A stretch of 24,928 bases of DNA from a virus. The DNA is taken from positions 1-24,928 of the IMG/VR virus record IMGVR_UViG_3300020205_000291; one strand, written 5' to 3'. The notes below the pieces were generated by a model. It searched no databases. It saw nothing but the letters and a program-made list of their open reading frames with translations, and was not told where the DNA came from. The position numbers were made by a program, and so were the translations under genes. The first letter of the stretch is position 1, and the number at the start of each line of letters is the position of its first letter. Shown piece after piece: positions 15,394 through 22,131 of the stretch.

Positions 15394-16089
15394 TTATCCC
15401 TTCCAGGATTGTGGAGCGTTTTTGTAAGCGCCGAAGCCTGTTGTGACACCAGACACGACGGCACTGGCCCCCTGCAAGATGAATGGCAGCTTGCTCGGCT
15501 TCGACTGGTAAATGGGTTCCAACGGATCCAACACTGGTTGCTCGATGTACGGCTGCTGACTGGCGATCCGGGATCCACGTTCAGCTGCGACCCCTCGTTT
15601 CTGGAGTTGGATCTGGGTGCCAGTGAACGCCAAGTTCTGGCTGGTGGCGTAATCAAACTGCGCCTGTTGTCGGCGGAAATCCGCGACCAGGTTGTCGACA
15701 GTGTTGCCCAGGCGGCCGGACGCAATGATCTCGCCCCGGGCCTTGGTCCCCGCGATGGCGCCTTTCTGTGCCTCTTGGCTGGCCGCCGCCGTCTCCTGCA
15801 TCAACCTGGCGTTCAGGGCTCCGATGTCGTTGGCGTAAGCGTTGTCCGCCATCAAGCGATTGATGCGCATCAGCTCTTCCTGCTGATTGGCCCGCATCTG
15901 CTCAAAGTTCCGGGCAGAGCCGGCCTGCATCTGCTGAAACCGGAACCCTTGTGCCGCCTGGGCATTGGCGAACGACGCTTGTTCCTGGGCAGCCTTGGCG
16001 CCAGCCATCGCTTGACCGATGCCGAGGCCAGCACTGGCGACGCCGGAGCCAATGGCAAAAACAAGGGCTGGTGTTAGTGGTCCACACAT
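15394..16089 (-). CDS. Internal virion protein, T7 gp14-like
   Basis: A 231-residue protein (T7 gp14 is 196). It begins MCGPLTPALVFAIGSG with a Gly/Ala-rich hydrophobic segment (residues ~6-35), then a long Gln/Ala/Arg-rich amphipathic helical region, and near the end a second Ala/Gly-rich segment (LQGASAVVSGVTTGFGAY). T7 gp14 has the same layout and also starts Met-Cys with a hydrophobic segment. In T7, gp14 leaves the virion first and forms a channel across the outer membrane for the later core proteins. The gene lies between the gp13-like and gp15-position genes, 4 bases after the former. Assignment is by synteny plus architecture, as the family diverges strongly in sequence. Confidence 0.85.
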   Translation of the reverse strand: MCGPLTPALVFAIGSGVASAGLGIGQAMAGAKAAQEQASFANAQAAQGFRFQQMQAGSARNFEQMRANQQEELMRINRLMADNAYANDIGALNARLMQETAAASQEAQKGAIAGTKARGEIIASGRLGNTVDNLVADFRRQQAQFDYATSQNLAFTGTQIQLQKRGVAAERGSRIASQQPYIEQPVLDPLEPIYQSKPSKLPFILQGASAVVSGVTTGFGAYKNAPQSWKG

Positions 16090-16093
16090 GGCT

Positions 16094-16561
16094 TTAGATC
16101 CTCACGAACTCATGGAACAGCCGACCTTCTGTTCCGAATCTGGGATGCGACGAGATGAAGGTGAACCCCATCCACCGCAACCATTTGATATGCACCACGT
16201 TACGAGCATCTGCAAGATTGAAAAGGACCTTGTACCGGAGTTGAACTCGATCCAGGTGACCCCTGGCTTCCCTCAGAAACCGCATGGAGTTGAGGCGATC
16301 CCGGACCAGGTCGTCAGTGCACAGCATCCAGATGGTGCCGAGGTCTCCAGCTTGAGGGACGACGCCCCACATACCCATGGGCCTGCCATCCCTGCCGATC
16401 ATGGTCATGCAGGGGTCCCCGGCGAAGAAGCTATGCAGCAAGGACTCCTGAGGGGTGTGGCCTGAGTGTGCCCGCACCTCTGCGACGTCCTCCTCCCGCA
16501 TGTACTTGGCCACATACGGAATATCGGCGACCCTGGTGGGCCTGGTGTACGCAGACGTCAC
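16094..16561 (-). CDS. gp13-like protein, GNAT-fold (DUF2833-type)
   Basis: A 155-residue protein from a GTG start whose bases overlap the tail-tube B stop (GTGA). The product then opens V/M-TSAYTRPTRVADIPYVAKYM, the usual 'R-x-A-x-x-x-D-(I/V)-P' beginning of GNAT folds. An upstream ATG at 16618 would add 19 residues overlapping the tail gene and is less likely. Motifs typical of the T7 gp13 family are HSGHTPQESL, GRPMGMWGVVP, TIWMLCTDD and LADARNVVHIKWLRWMGF, the last giving the C-terminal acetyltransferase-like signature. In T7, gp13 is needed for internal core assembly though it is not a stable virion component. No acetyltransferase substrate is known. The neighbours (gp12- and gp14-like genes) agree with the call. 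Confidence 0.85.
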   Translation of the reverse strand: MTSAYTRPTRVADIPYVAKYMREEDVAEVRAHSGHTPQESLLHSFFAGDPCMTMIGRDGRPMGMWGVVPQAGDLGTIWMLCTDDLVRDRLNSMRFLREARGHLDRVQLRYKVLFNLADARNVVHIKWLRWMGFTFISSHPRFGTEGRLFHEFVRI

Positions 16562-19209
16562 AGGCGAGCAGCTCGAGTGTGATAGAAACCTTCCCATTCT
16601 GCGGACTGGAGCCGACACGGCAGCGGTGAAGAGCTGGTGACTTCGATCTTGGCCTCGATGTTCTGAGCCATGACCGGCACCCGAAACTTGGAAGTCCGGA
16701 GAGCCAACTCACCCAGGGCCACCTCCTGGTCCCCAAGCTCAAACCCTGTGTACGGGTACGTCTGGGTGTCCCTGCCGCGGGGCGTGATCTTGATGTTGAA
16801 GAACGACGACTTGTCGAACAGCATGGTCCAGGTGCGGAGCTGCAACTTGGGGCCTGAGATCACAGCCATGCCACCACCAGGCGGTTGTTCTTTCAGGTAC
16901 TGGGTGCTGAACTCGTACAGCATGGGATAAAGCTCACCCACAAAGAACTTGGCACCAGTCAGGTTGCCCCGGACCGTAAGGGTTCCGTTGCCACCGGCAC
17001 CACCAGCAGCGGTCGACGACAGGACCTGAACGACCTGGCCGTGCATCAAGCTGTTGCCAGCAAAGGACCGGCCGACCACAGCCATGTTGCTGGTGCTGGT
17101 GTTGATGGGGTACGGCAGGGTGATGGTGCTCTGGATGTCGAGACCACCTGGTGTCGTCAACGCCACGGTGCAGCTGGCCTCTGTGGTCTTGCGATCCACC
17201 AACATCTCCACCGTCGTCCCGGCATCCACGGTCTCGGGATGCGTCACAACTTTCTCGAGATAGACACCATCGGAATACTGGACCACGACGTACAGATCGC
17301 TGTCGACCAGGTCGATGCCAATGACACTCTTGCCGGCGTTGAGCTCCCAGTACCCCCAGGCGCTTTGCAGCTTGTTGTCCCCCTGAAACAGGAACTTGTA
17401 GAGATAGATGCGTCGGGGCTGGCTCTTGGTCACGGCGTACACCGCTTCCTCAGCTGCTGTCGCAACCAGGTTCGACAGGTCCGACGGCAGAAACCGTGGC
17501 ACCGCTGCTGTCACTTCCTCCGACGTCGGCACCGGGCCTGATGCATCCGGCAAGAAGAACTCCCGCAACCCGCCGTACTCACCCCTGGGCACCGGAAAAT
17601 ACATGGTGCGACCCACGATCACTGGGTCCACCGCTTGGCTCATCTCAAACGCTGTGATCTGGGTGATCGTCGCGGTCTTGGGTGTCAACGACGCAGCGAC
17701 TGCATTGCCACCACTCAACCTGAATTGCCCGTTGCGACTGAAGAGCAGCAAGACGTCGGCAAAGGCCAGGCTCGACGTGAGCAAGTTGATCTTCCTGCTG
17801 CCGGCACTGAGATCAATGGGGTCAGAGTCGACCACGGTCTGCACGGACTCCGGCCAGAACCTGTCGTACGCATCAGCTGCCGACATGATGACGTTCTCAT
17901 CAGCCAGCAACGCCAGCCGATTGCGGAACAGGTTGACGTTCTGGATCTTGGAGCCAATGAAGCTGGGTTCCTTTGCGGTGATGGCATCGCCAGCAACCCG
18001 GCCGGACCAGGTGAACTTCCGGAACGTGAAGGTGCCGTCGTTTTCTCGCACCAACACGTGGGGCATGGTGGTCGCATCAAACAAGTACTGGATGCCAGGG
18101 GCCACGGTTTCTTGCCAGACGCCATGGCCAAAGCCAGAGCCTGCGGTGGCCACGAACTTCACGTAGTAATCATCGGCACCAGTCGCCGCAGCGCCAATGA
18201 CCTCAACAATGAACCCGTGCTCAGCGGTGGTTGGCAGGTCACTAATGGCGTCGATGGTGCCCTTGATCGGCACGGTTGCCAGACCTGTCTTGGTGTCTGA
18301 GCTGCCAAGGGTATAGTCGGTGCCGTCGTTCTTGGCAATGCGAACAATAAACTCACCTGCCCCGTGAATAATGGTCCAGCTGGCGCCCAAGGCCGTGGCC
18401 AAGGCCGCCTTTAATCCAGTGGCAATTTCAACCGTGCTCGGGCTGTAGTTCGGCTGGTAAACAACAGTGCAGTTGCCAGACGTCGTACCACCCACCGGGT
18501 CCGCGTACTCAAACGTGTTGGCGGTAGTCGTCCCGACCGTAAACGTGCCTGCGGTGCCAGAGCCGCTCTGAAAGCTCATGTCCACTTGGTTGTTAGTGAC
18601 CAAGCCGTGAGCCGTGGCTGTCACCGTGACGACATTGCCACTCCTGCTGTACGTGCCGGACATTCGCTTGCCACCGGCTGGCAAGGTCGCGTAGGTGACC
18701 GTGGTGGAGTTGACGGTGATGCTGTACGTGGTGGCGTACTCAGCAGACCTAATGAACACCATGGACTTGGTGCCCCAGGTGGGTGACGCCGTGGCCGCCA
18801 TGACCGCCGTCTTTTCACGGTTCACGATGAACGTGTAATCGGCCACTGAAGCCACGCGAAACACGGCACTGGGTTCACCAGCAATGTCGAGGTACGACGT
18901 GCCGTCAGGCGTGGCCACCGTCTTGACGGAGCCATCCAGGCCAAAGACTTTGATGTCGTTGTCCAGGAGCAACACCAGAAACTGGATGGTCCCGTCGCGG
19001 TCCACGATCGTCGTGAACGGACGCTTGGCACCAGCTGAGCCCGCGAACAACTTGGCCACGTGTTGAGCTGGTGGTCGCTTCTTCAGGCCCTCGACCGGGC
19101 TCGGCATGCAGTTGACCATCTGCTCACACTGGGACGCCAGTCGCAACGCTGCTGGTTGCTGGCTGACCCCGTTGATCAGGTTCGGAATAGAGCTACTGAT
19201 CAGTGGCAT
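16558..19209 (-). CDS. Tail tubular protein B (T7 gp12-like, tail nozzle)
   Basis: An 883-residue structural protein (T7 gp12 is 794) that forms the distal tail nozzle carrying the fibres. The N-terminus PLISSSIPNLINGVSQQPAAL with the following QCEQMVNCMPSPVEGLKKRP is the hallmark of this family. The body is beta-rich with repeated Thr/Val/Gly strands; the segment DPIDLSAGSRKINLLTSSLAFADVLLLFS is also family-typical. The gene begins 3 bases after the stop of tail tube A, and its stop is overlapped by the start of the gp13-like gene. Length and domain order are normal; nothing is broken. Confidence 0.95.
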   Translation of the reverse strand: MPLISSSIPNLINGVSQQPAALRLASQCEQMVNCMPSPVEGLKKRPPAQHVAKLFAGSAGAKRPFTTIVDRDGTIQFLVLLLDNDIKVFGLDGSVKTVATPDGTSYLDIAGEPSAVFRVASVADYTFIVNREKTAVMAATASPTWGTKSMVFIRSAEYATTYSITVNSTTVTYATLPAGGKRMSGTYSRSGNVVTVTATAHGLVTNNQVDMSFQSGSGTAGTFTVGTTTANTFEYADPVGGTTSGNCTVVYQPNYSPSTVEIATGLKAALATALGASWTIIHGAGEFIVRIAKNDGTDYTLGSSDTKTGLATVPIKGTIDAISDLPTTAEHGFIVEVIGAAATGADDYYVKFVATAGSGFGHGVWQETVAPGIQYLFDATTMPHVLVRENDGTFTFRKFTWSGRVAGDAITAKEPSFIGSKIQNVNLFRNRLALLADENVIMSAADAYDRFWPESVQTVVDSDPIDLSAGSRKINLLTSSLAFADVLLLFSRNGQFRLSGGNAVAASLTPKTATITQITAFEMSQAVDPVIVGRTMYFPVPRGEYGGLREFFLPDASGPVPTSEEVTAAVPRFLPSDLSNLVATAAEEAVYAVTKSQPRRIYLYKFLFQGDNKLQSAWGYWELNAGKSVIGIDLVDSDLYVVVQYSDGVYLEKVVTHPETVDAGTTVEMLVDRKTTEASCTVALTTPGGLDIQSTITLPYPINTSTSNMAVVGRSFAGNSLMHGQVVQVLSSTAAGGAGGNGTLTVRGNLTGAKFFVGELYPMLYEFSTQYLKEQPPGGGMAVISGPKLQLRTWTMLFDKSSFFNIKITPRGRDTQTYPYTGFELGDQEVALGELALRTSKFRVPVMAQNIEAKIEVTSSSPLPCRLQSAEWEGFYHTRAARL

Positions 19210-19212
19210 GGC

Positions 19213-19821
19213 TTAACGACGCAGGGCCCAGGCGGGCTTGTAAGTCATGAAAACATCTGTGTGGTTTGGATTGCCACGTAGCCAGCTGTGGTCCCCGCGG
19301 GTCGTCTCTTCCTCCAGGAACAAGCTGCGGGCCTCAGCCTCGGCAGTGACGTTGATCCTCGAGAGGTCAGCTGATCCCAGGATCGCCTCTTGCAACTGGC
19401 GGCCAGCCTTGATCATGAAGTACTGGTGGGCGTATTCAGGCACCTCGTCCCACTCAAGGATGTAGGTGACGTCGGCGTACAGGTCCTCGTCGAACTGGTA
19501 GCTGCCGGCACGGCGGTCGTAAAGCCTGCCCCCTCTCATGACGACGTCGACGTCTGGGTAGGAGTAGGGGTCGACCTTGACCCGGCTGACATTGGCGCCA
19601 ATGGAGATCTGTTTGGTCACCGAGTCCCGCATCAGCAGGCGTTCGTAGTCCGTATTGAACGACCACCCCTCGGTCTGGATCTTGCGAGAGACGTCGTTGA
19701 TGGCGTCTTGGGCCTGTTGTGCCAGGCCAAACTGACCGTTGAGACTGTTGACTGGTGCCTCGCCGAGCATCTGCAGCACCCGGTTCACGGCTTCCAGGAA
19801 CGTGGTACGTGCAAGCGTCAT
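19213..19821 (-). CDS. Tail tubular protein A (T7 gp11-like, tail adaptor)
   Basis: A 202-residue adaptor between portal and nozzle (T7 gp11 is 196). The start chosen is ATG at 19821, giving MTLARTTFLEAVNRVLQMLG, the typical N-terminus (x-T-x-LEAVNxxL..IGE.PV). A longer open frame to 19992 would run through the terminator and into the capsid gene and carries no family similarity. Further family marks are IQTEGWSFNTDYE, an R-G-G-R-L-Y-D-R segment and a YIARRAGRQLQ-like helix, here YFMIKAGRQLQEAILGS. It is the first gene after the capsid terminator, so its expression depends on readthrough of that terminator or on a weak local promoter. Confidence 0.93.
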   Translation of the reverse strand: MTLARTTFLEAVNRVLQMLGEAPVNSLNGQFGLAQQAQDAINDVSRKIQTEGWSFNTDYERLLMRDSVTKQISIGANVSRVKVDPYSYPDVDVVMRGGRLYDRRAGSYQFDEDLYADVTYILEWDEVPEYAHQYFMIKAGRQLQEAILGSADLSRINVTAEAEARSLFLEEETTRGDHSWLRGNPNHTDVFMTYKPAWALRR

Positions 19822-19832
19822 GGCAAGAACCC

Positions 19833-19866
19833 AAAGAAAAAAAGGGGGGAACCGAAGCTCCCACCC
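19833..19866 (-). terminator. Intrinsic terminator after the capsid gene (T7 T-phi-like position)
   Basis: On the minus strand, GGGTGGGAGC, a TTCG loop and GTTCCCCCC form a GC-rich stem with a stable cTTCGg tetraloop and one internal mismatch, followed by TTTTTTTCTTT. The stem lies 13 bases past the capsid stop. This is the exact place of the T7 terminator between genes 10 and 11, which lets part of the transcripts through and so sets capsid mRNA high over tail mRNA. Confidence 0.85.
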
Positions 19867-19879
19867 ATATTGACCGCGG

Positions 19880-20863
19880 TCAGCTGGTTGCGGTATAGAT
19901 CTCAATGGCGCAATCGGGACGAAGGACGCCAGAGCCCAGGGCCATGGAGGCAACCATGAAGGTGCCTTGCCACAGGGCATGAACGTCAGCACCGGTCTGT
20001 TCCATCCTGAGATCCATCAGCTTCACAGTGCCGACGGCTTGCTTGTTGAAAGCAAGGGCGACGGAGTCAGTGAAGTTGGCGGCGTAGTCGTTCTGCTCCC
20101 CGGTAACCGCAGTGCGGTTGGTGGTGGGCAGGTGGTTCGACTTCAGGATGGTGATGCCAGCAACCTTCAGCACGGTGCCGTCGGCATAGGCACCAGCGCC
20201 GCCCCAGTCACGGTTGATCACGTCGGTGGTCTGGACGAGTTTGTAGTACTCGGCAGGGGCCAGGACGCAGTAGCGATCCATCTCGGGCAAGCTGTTCTCA
20301 TCCATCTTCTGCGCCGCAGCGAACAGCGCAGTGGCCAGCTGGACGCCAGTGATGGCAGCCTTAGTGGCGGCCACGATCTTGATGCGGGTACCGCCGGGCA
20401 GGTCGGTGTTGAAGTTGGTGGCGGTACGTGCAGCCTTGGCGATCGTTGCCGCAGTGTTGCGGTCAAAGGTGTACGCCAGGGCGTTGCCCATCTCCGTGGA
20501 GTAAGGAGAGCGCACGTCCCAGTGGTTCTTGGCCTCGTCGATGTCGGCAACAAACACGTTGGATACGAGCTTGTCGTCGATCTTGATGACAGCCTCAGCG
20601 TTCTTGACTGCGGTGCCCGTCAGCATGGTGCCGGGGGTGTGGTACGCAGCGGAGTTGAGACCGACGATCGGGAACGACGCGGACTTGCCAGAGCTGATGG
20701 TGCGGACAGTGTGCAGAGGCTCAAAGATGGTGGCCTTACGGAACGCGGTGAGAACTTCACCGGCCCAGACCTGAAGGAAAAGGGCGTTGTCACCGGCCCA
20801 AGTGCCACCACCTGCAGCGTTAACAAGGCCTAAGCGTGAAGCGGTAAAATCGGGGGCTGCCAT
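19880..20863 (-). CDS. Major capsid protein (T7 gp10A-like)
   Basis: A 327-residue HK97-fold shell protein (T7 gp10A is 345). It shows the family N-terminus (LGLVNAAGGGTWAGDNALFLQVWAGEVLTAF), then ATIFEPLHTVRTISSGKSASFPIVG in the E-loop region, DKLVSNVFVADIDEAKNHWDVR, and the late VLAPAEYYKLVQ ... INRDWGG region. A strong Shine-Dalgarno AGGAG (20871-20875) sits 7 bases from the ATG. The gene stands alone between two intrinsic terminators and after a 188-base gap, as fits a transcript needed in the highest amount. There is no sign of a T7-type gp10B frameshift extension: the terminator follows the stop at once. Confidence 0.96.
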   Translation of the reverse strand: MAAPDFTASRLGLVNAAGGGTWAGDNALFLQVWAGEVLTAFRKATIFEPLHTVRTISSGKSASFPIVGLNSAAYHTPGTMLTGTAVKNAEAVIKIDDKLVSNVFVADIDEAKNHWDVRSPYSTEMGNALAYTFDRNTAATIAKAARTATNFNTDLPGGTRIKIVAATKAAITGVQLATALFAAAQKMDENSLPEMDRYCVLAPAEYYKLVQTTDVINRDWGGAGAYADGTVLKVAGITILKSNHLPTTNRTAVTGEQNDYAANFTDSVALAFNKQAVGTVKLMDLRMEQTGADVHALWQGTFMVASMALGSGVLRPDCAIEIYTATS

Positions 20864-21005
20864 TGCTGGGCTCCTAGATAAAGAAAGGGTTGGGGGTTAC
20901 CCCGACGCCGGGCTCCCATTCACGATCGGGTATCCACCGCAGTGGGCCGTCGAGGATTTGTGAGTGGGCCTAGGTGTAATCAGTGTACGGATAAAGGCAA
21001 GCCAT
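20864..21005 (-). promoter_or_regulatory. Capsid leader region with strong RBS and possible phage promoter
   Basis: The longest gene-free stretch on the minus strand lies between the scaffold terminator and the capsid ATG. It contains AGGAG 7 bases before the ATG and two small mutually exclusive hairpins (GGGG-TTA-CCCC at 20893-20903 and CCCG-ACGC-CGGG at 20901-20912). At 20924-20936 the minus strand reads TGGATACCCGATC, loosely like the Syn5 RNA polymerase promoter as I recall it (ATTGGGCACCCGTAA). A second weak candidate, CCCACTCACAAAT around 20954-20966, resembles the core of T7 promoters. A promoter is expected here because a terminator precedes the gene, but neither motif is convincing alone. 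Confidence 0.4.
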
Positions 21006-21034
21006 GAAAAAGCCCCCCAGAAAAATGGAGGGCC
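21006..21034 (-). terminator. Intrinsic terminator after the scaffold gene
   Basis: On the minus strand, GGCCCTCCA, a TTTTTC loop and TGGGGGGC form an 8-bp GC-rich stem (one G-T pair) followed directly by TTTTTC. It lies about 18 bases past the scaffold stop. Because of the A/T-rich loop and flanks, part of the structure also reads on the plus strand, but no plus-strand gene ends here. It separates the portal/scaffold operon from the capsid gene. Confidence 0.8.
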
Positions 21035-21051
21035 TAAAGCAAACACACCGA

Positions 21052-21888
21052 TCAGAAGATACTGGATCGACCAAGTTTCTCCTGGATCTTCCTCTGATAA
21101 GCCGGGTCCTTGCTGTAGCGCGGGTCCGACATGGCTTCGACCAGCTGAGCAGTGCTCTCGAACTTGTCGCTGCTGCCCTTGGAGGCACGGCCACCAATGA
21201 GCTTGGGTTCACGGCCCTCGACAGCTGTGTACCGGGCATGAAGGCCAGCCACGGCCATCTTCACTGCAGCCATGGGCTGGCTGTTGATGATCTGGTTGAA
21301 GCCTTCGACCTCTTCAGGGGCCAGGTTGTCGCCGGCCCACTGGATCATCTTGTTGTACTCAGCCTCGCCCCCAAGGGATTCCTTGATGGACGTCACCTCC
21401 TTGACCGACAGCGCCGTGTCTTGCGCTGCCTTGTACTGCAGGCCGGACAGATACGCATCAACCATGTCGCGGCTGAAGCCAGCCTCGGCCAGCTGGTCAT
21501 AGTCCCCGGACTCCAAGGTGCCCGACTGTTGCCAGCGGACGTTCATGTCCTGGAAGTCGATACCAGCATCGTCGAGCTTCCCGCCGATCAGGTCCCCGTA
21601 GATTTCACGGGCGTCACCAGCGGGCTTGTCATCCTCCTTGTCGTCGCCACCGTCCTGGTCGTCAGCAGCGTCGTTGTCTTCAGCTTCTGGCGCGGTTGAT
21701 TGGCCACGGCCGAGTTTGGTCTGCAACTCCTTGTAAGCCTTCTCCAAGTCCTCGACGGACTTGTACTTGCCGGCCAAGAGTTCGGCTGGCTTGTCATCTC
21801 CTTCGCCTGCCAGGGCGGCAAGCATCTCCTCGTTCTCGGGCGACAGTGCCGGGTTTTCGCTTTGGGTGATCGTGACTGCTTCAGGCAT
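21052..21888 (-). CDS. Scaffold / capsid assembly protein (T7 gp9-like)
   Basis: A 278-residue, very acidic assembly scaffold (T7 gp9 is 307). KYKSVEDLEKAYKELQ at residues 41-56 is the family signature, followed by a long disordered Asp/Glu/Gly stretch (~69-90) and a helical C-terminal part with ASKGSSDKFESTAQLVEAMSDPRYSKDPAYQRKIQEKL, typical of the capsid-binding end. It acts inside the procapsid, guiding shell assembly around the portal, and then exits. It starts 9 bases after the stop of the overlapping small gene and lies between portal and capsid as in T7. Confidence 0.93.
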   Translation of the reverse strand: MPEAVTITQSENPALSPENEEMLAALAGEGDDKPAELLAGKYKSVEDLEKAYKELQTKLGRGQSTAPEAEDNDAADDQDGGDDKEDDKPAGDAREIYGDLIGGKLDDAGIDFQDMNVRWQQSGTLESGDYDQLAEAGFSRDMVDAYLSGLQYKAAQDTALSVKEVTSIKESLGGEAEYNKMIQWAGDNLAPEEVEGFNQIINSQPMAAVKMAVAGLHARYTAVEGREPKLIGGRASKGSSDKFESTAQLVEAMSDPRYSKDPAYQRKIQEKLGRSSIF

Positions 21889-21897
21889 GGCTGGTAG

Positions 21898-22131
21898 TTA
21901 TTTGATGGTGATGGATCCGTCGTCGCCGTATGTGGCGACAGGTGTTGGGCTGGGCTCCGGCTTGGCCTTGGCCTGGACGTTGTCGATGACGATGTCAGGC
22001 GTTGGCCCCTGCTGCGGCACCTGGGCCGGTGGGCCCACTAGGGATACCGGGTCCGCCTGGGGGGCTGGGGAGGGCGTTGGGCTGGGCTCCCTCTTGGGTT
22101 GGGTCCGTGCCGTCTGCGAATTGAGGGCCAT
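21898..22131 (-). CDS. Small proline-rich protein overlapping the portal 3' end
   Basis: A 77-residue frame that starts inside the portal gene and runs 137 bases over its end in another frame, then continues 97 bases alone to stop just before the scaffold. A perfect Shine-Dalgarno AAGGAG (22138-22143) stands 6 bases from its ATG, better than those of most genes here, so translation is likely. The product is Pro/Ser/Thr-rich with a repeated EPSPTP motif (residues ~15 and ~60) and ends in a polar tail (TYGDDGSITIK). No Cys, membrane segment or known domain is visible. It could be a disordered virion or assembly factor. An alternative is a +1 frameshifted portal extension, but the SD argues for a separate gene. 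Confidence 0.6.
   Translation of the reverse strand: MALNSQTARTQPKREPSPTPSPAPQADPVSLVGPPAQVPQQGPTPDIVIDNVQAKAKPEPSPTPVATYGDDGSITIK

Noticed and set aside
19866-19890. T7 gp10B-type frameshift extension of the capsid protein
   Set aside because: No evident slippery site at the end of the gene and the terminator hairpin follows the stop directly, leaving no room for an extension.
19822-19992. Longer start for tail tube A at 19992
   Set aside because: It would pass through the capsid 3' end and the terminator, and the added residues match no family; the ATG at 19821 gives the normal N-terminus.
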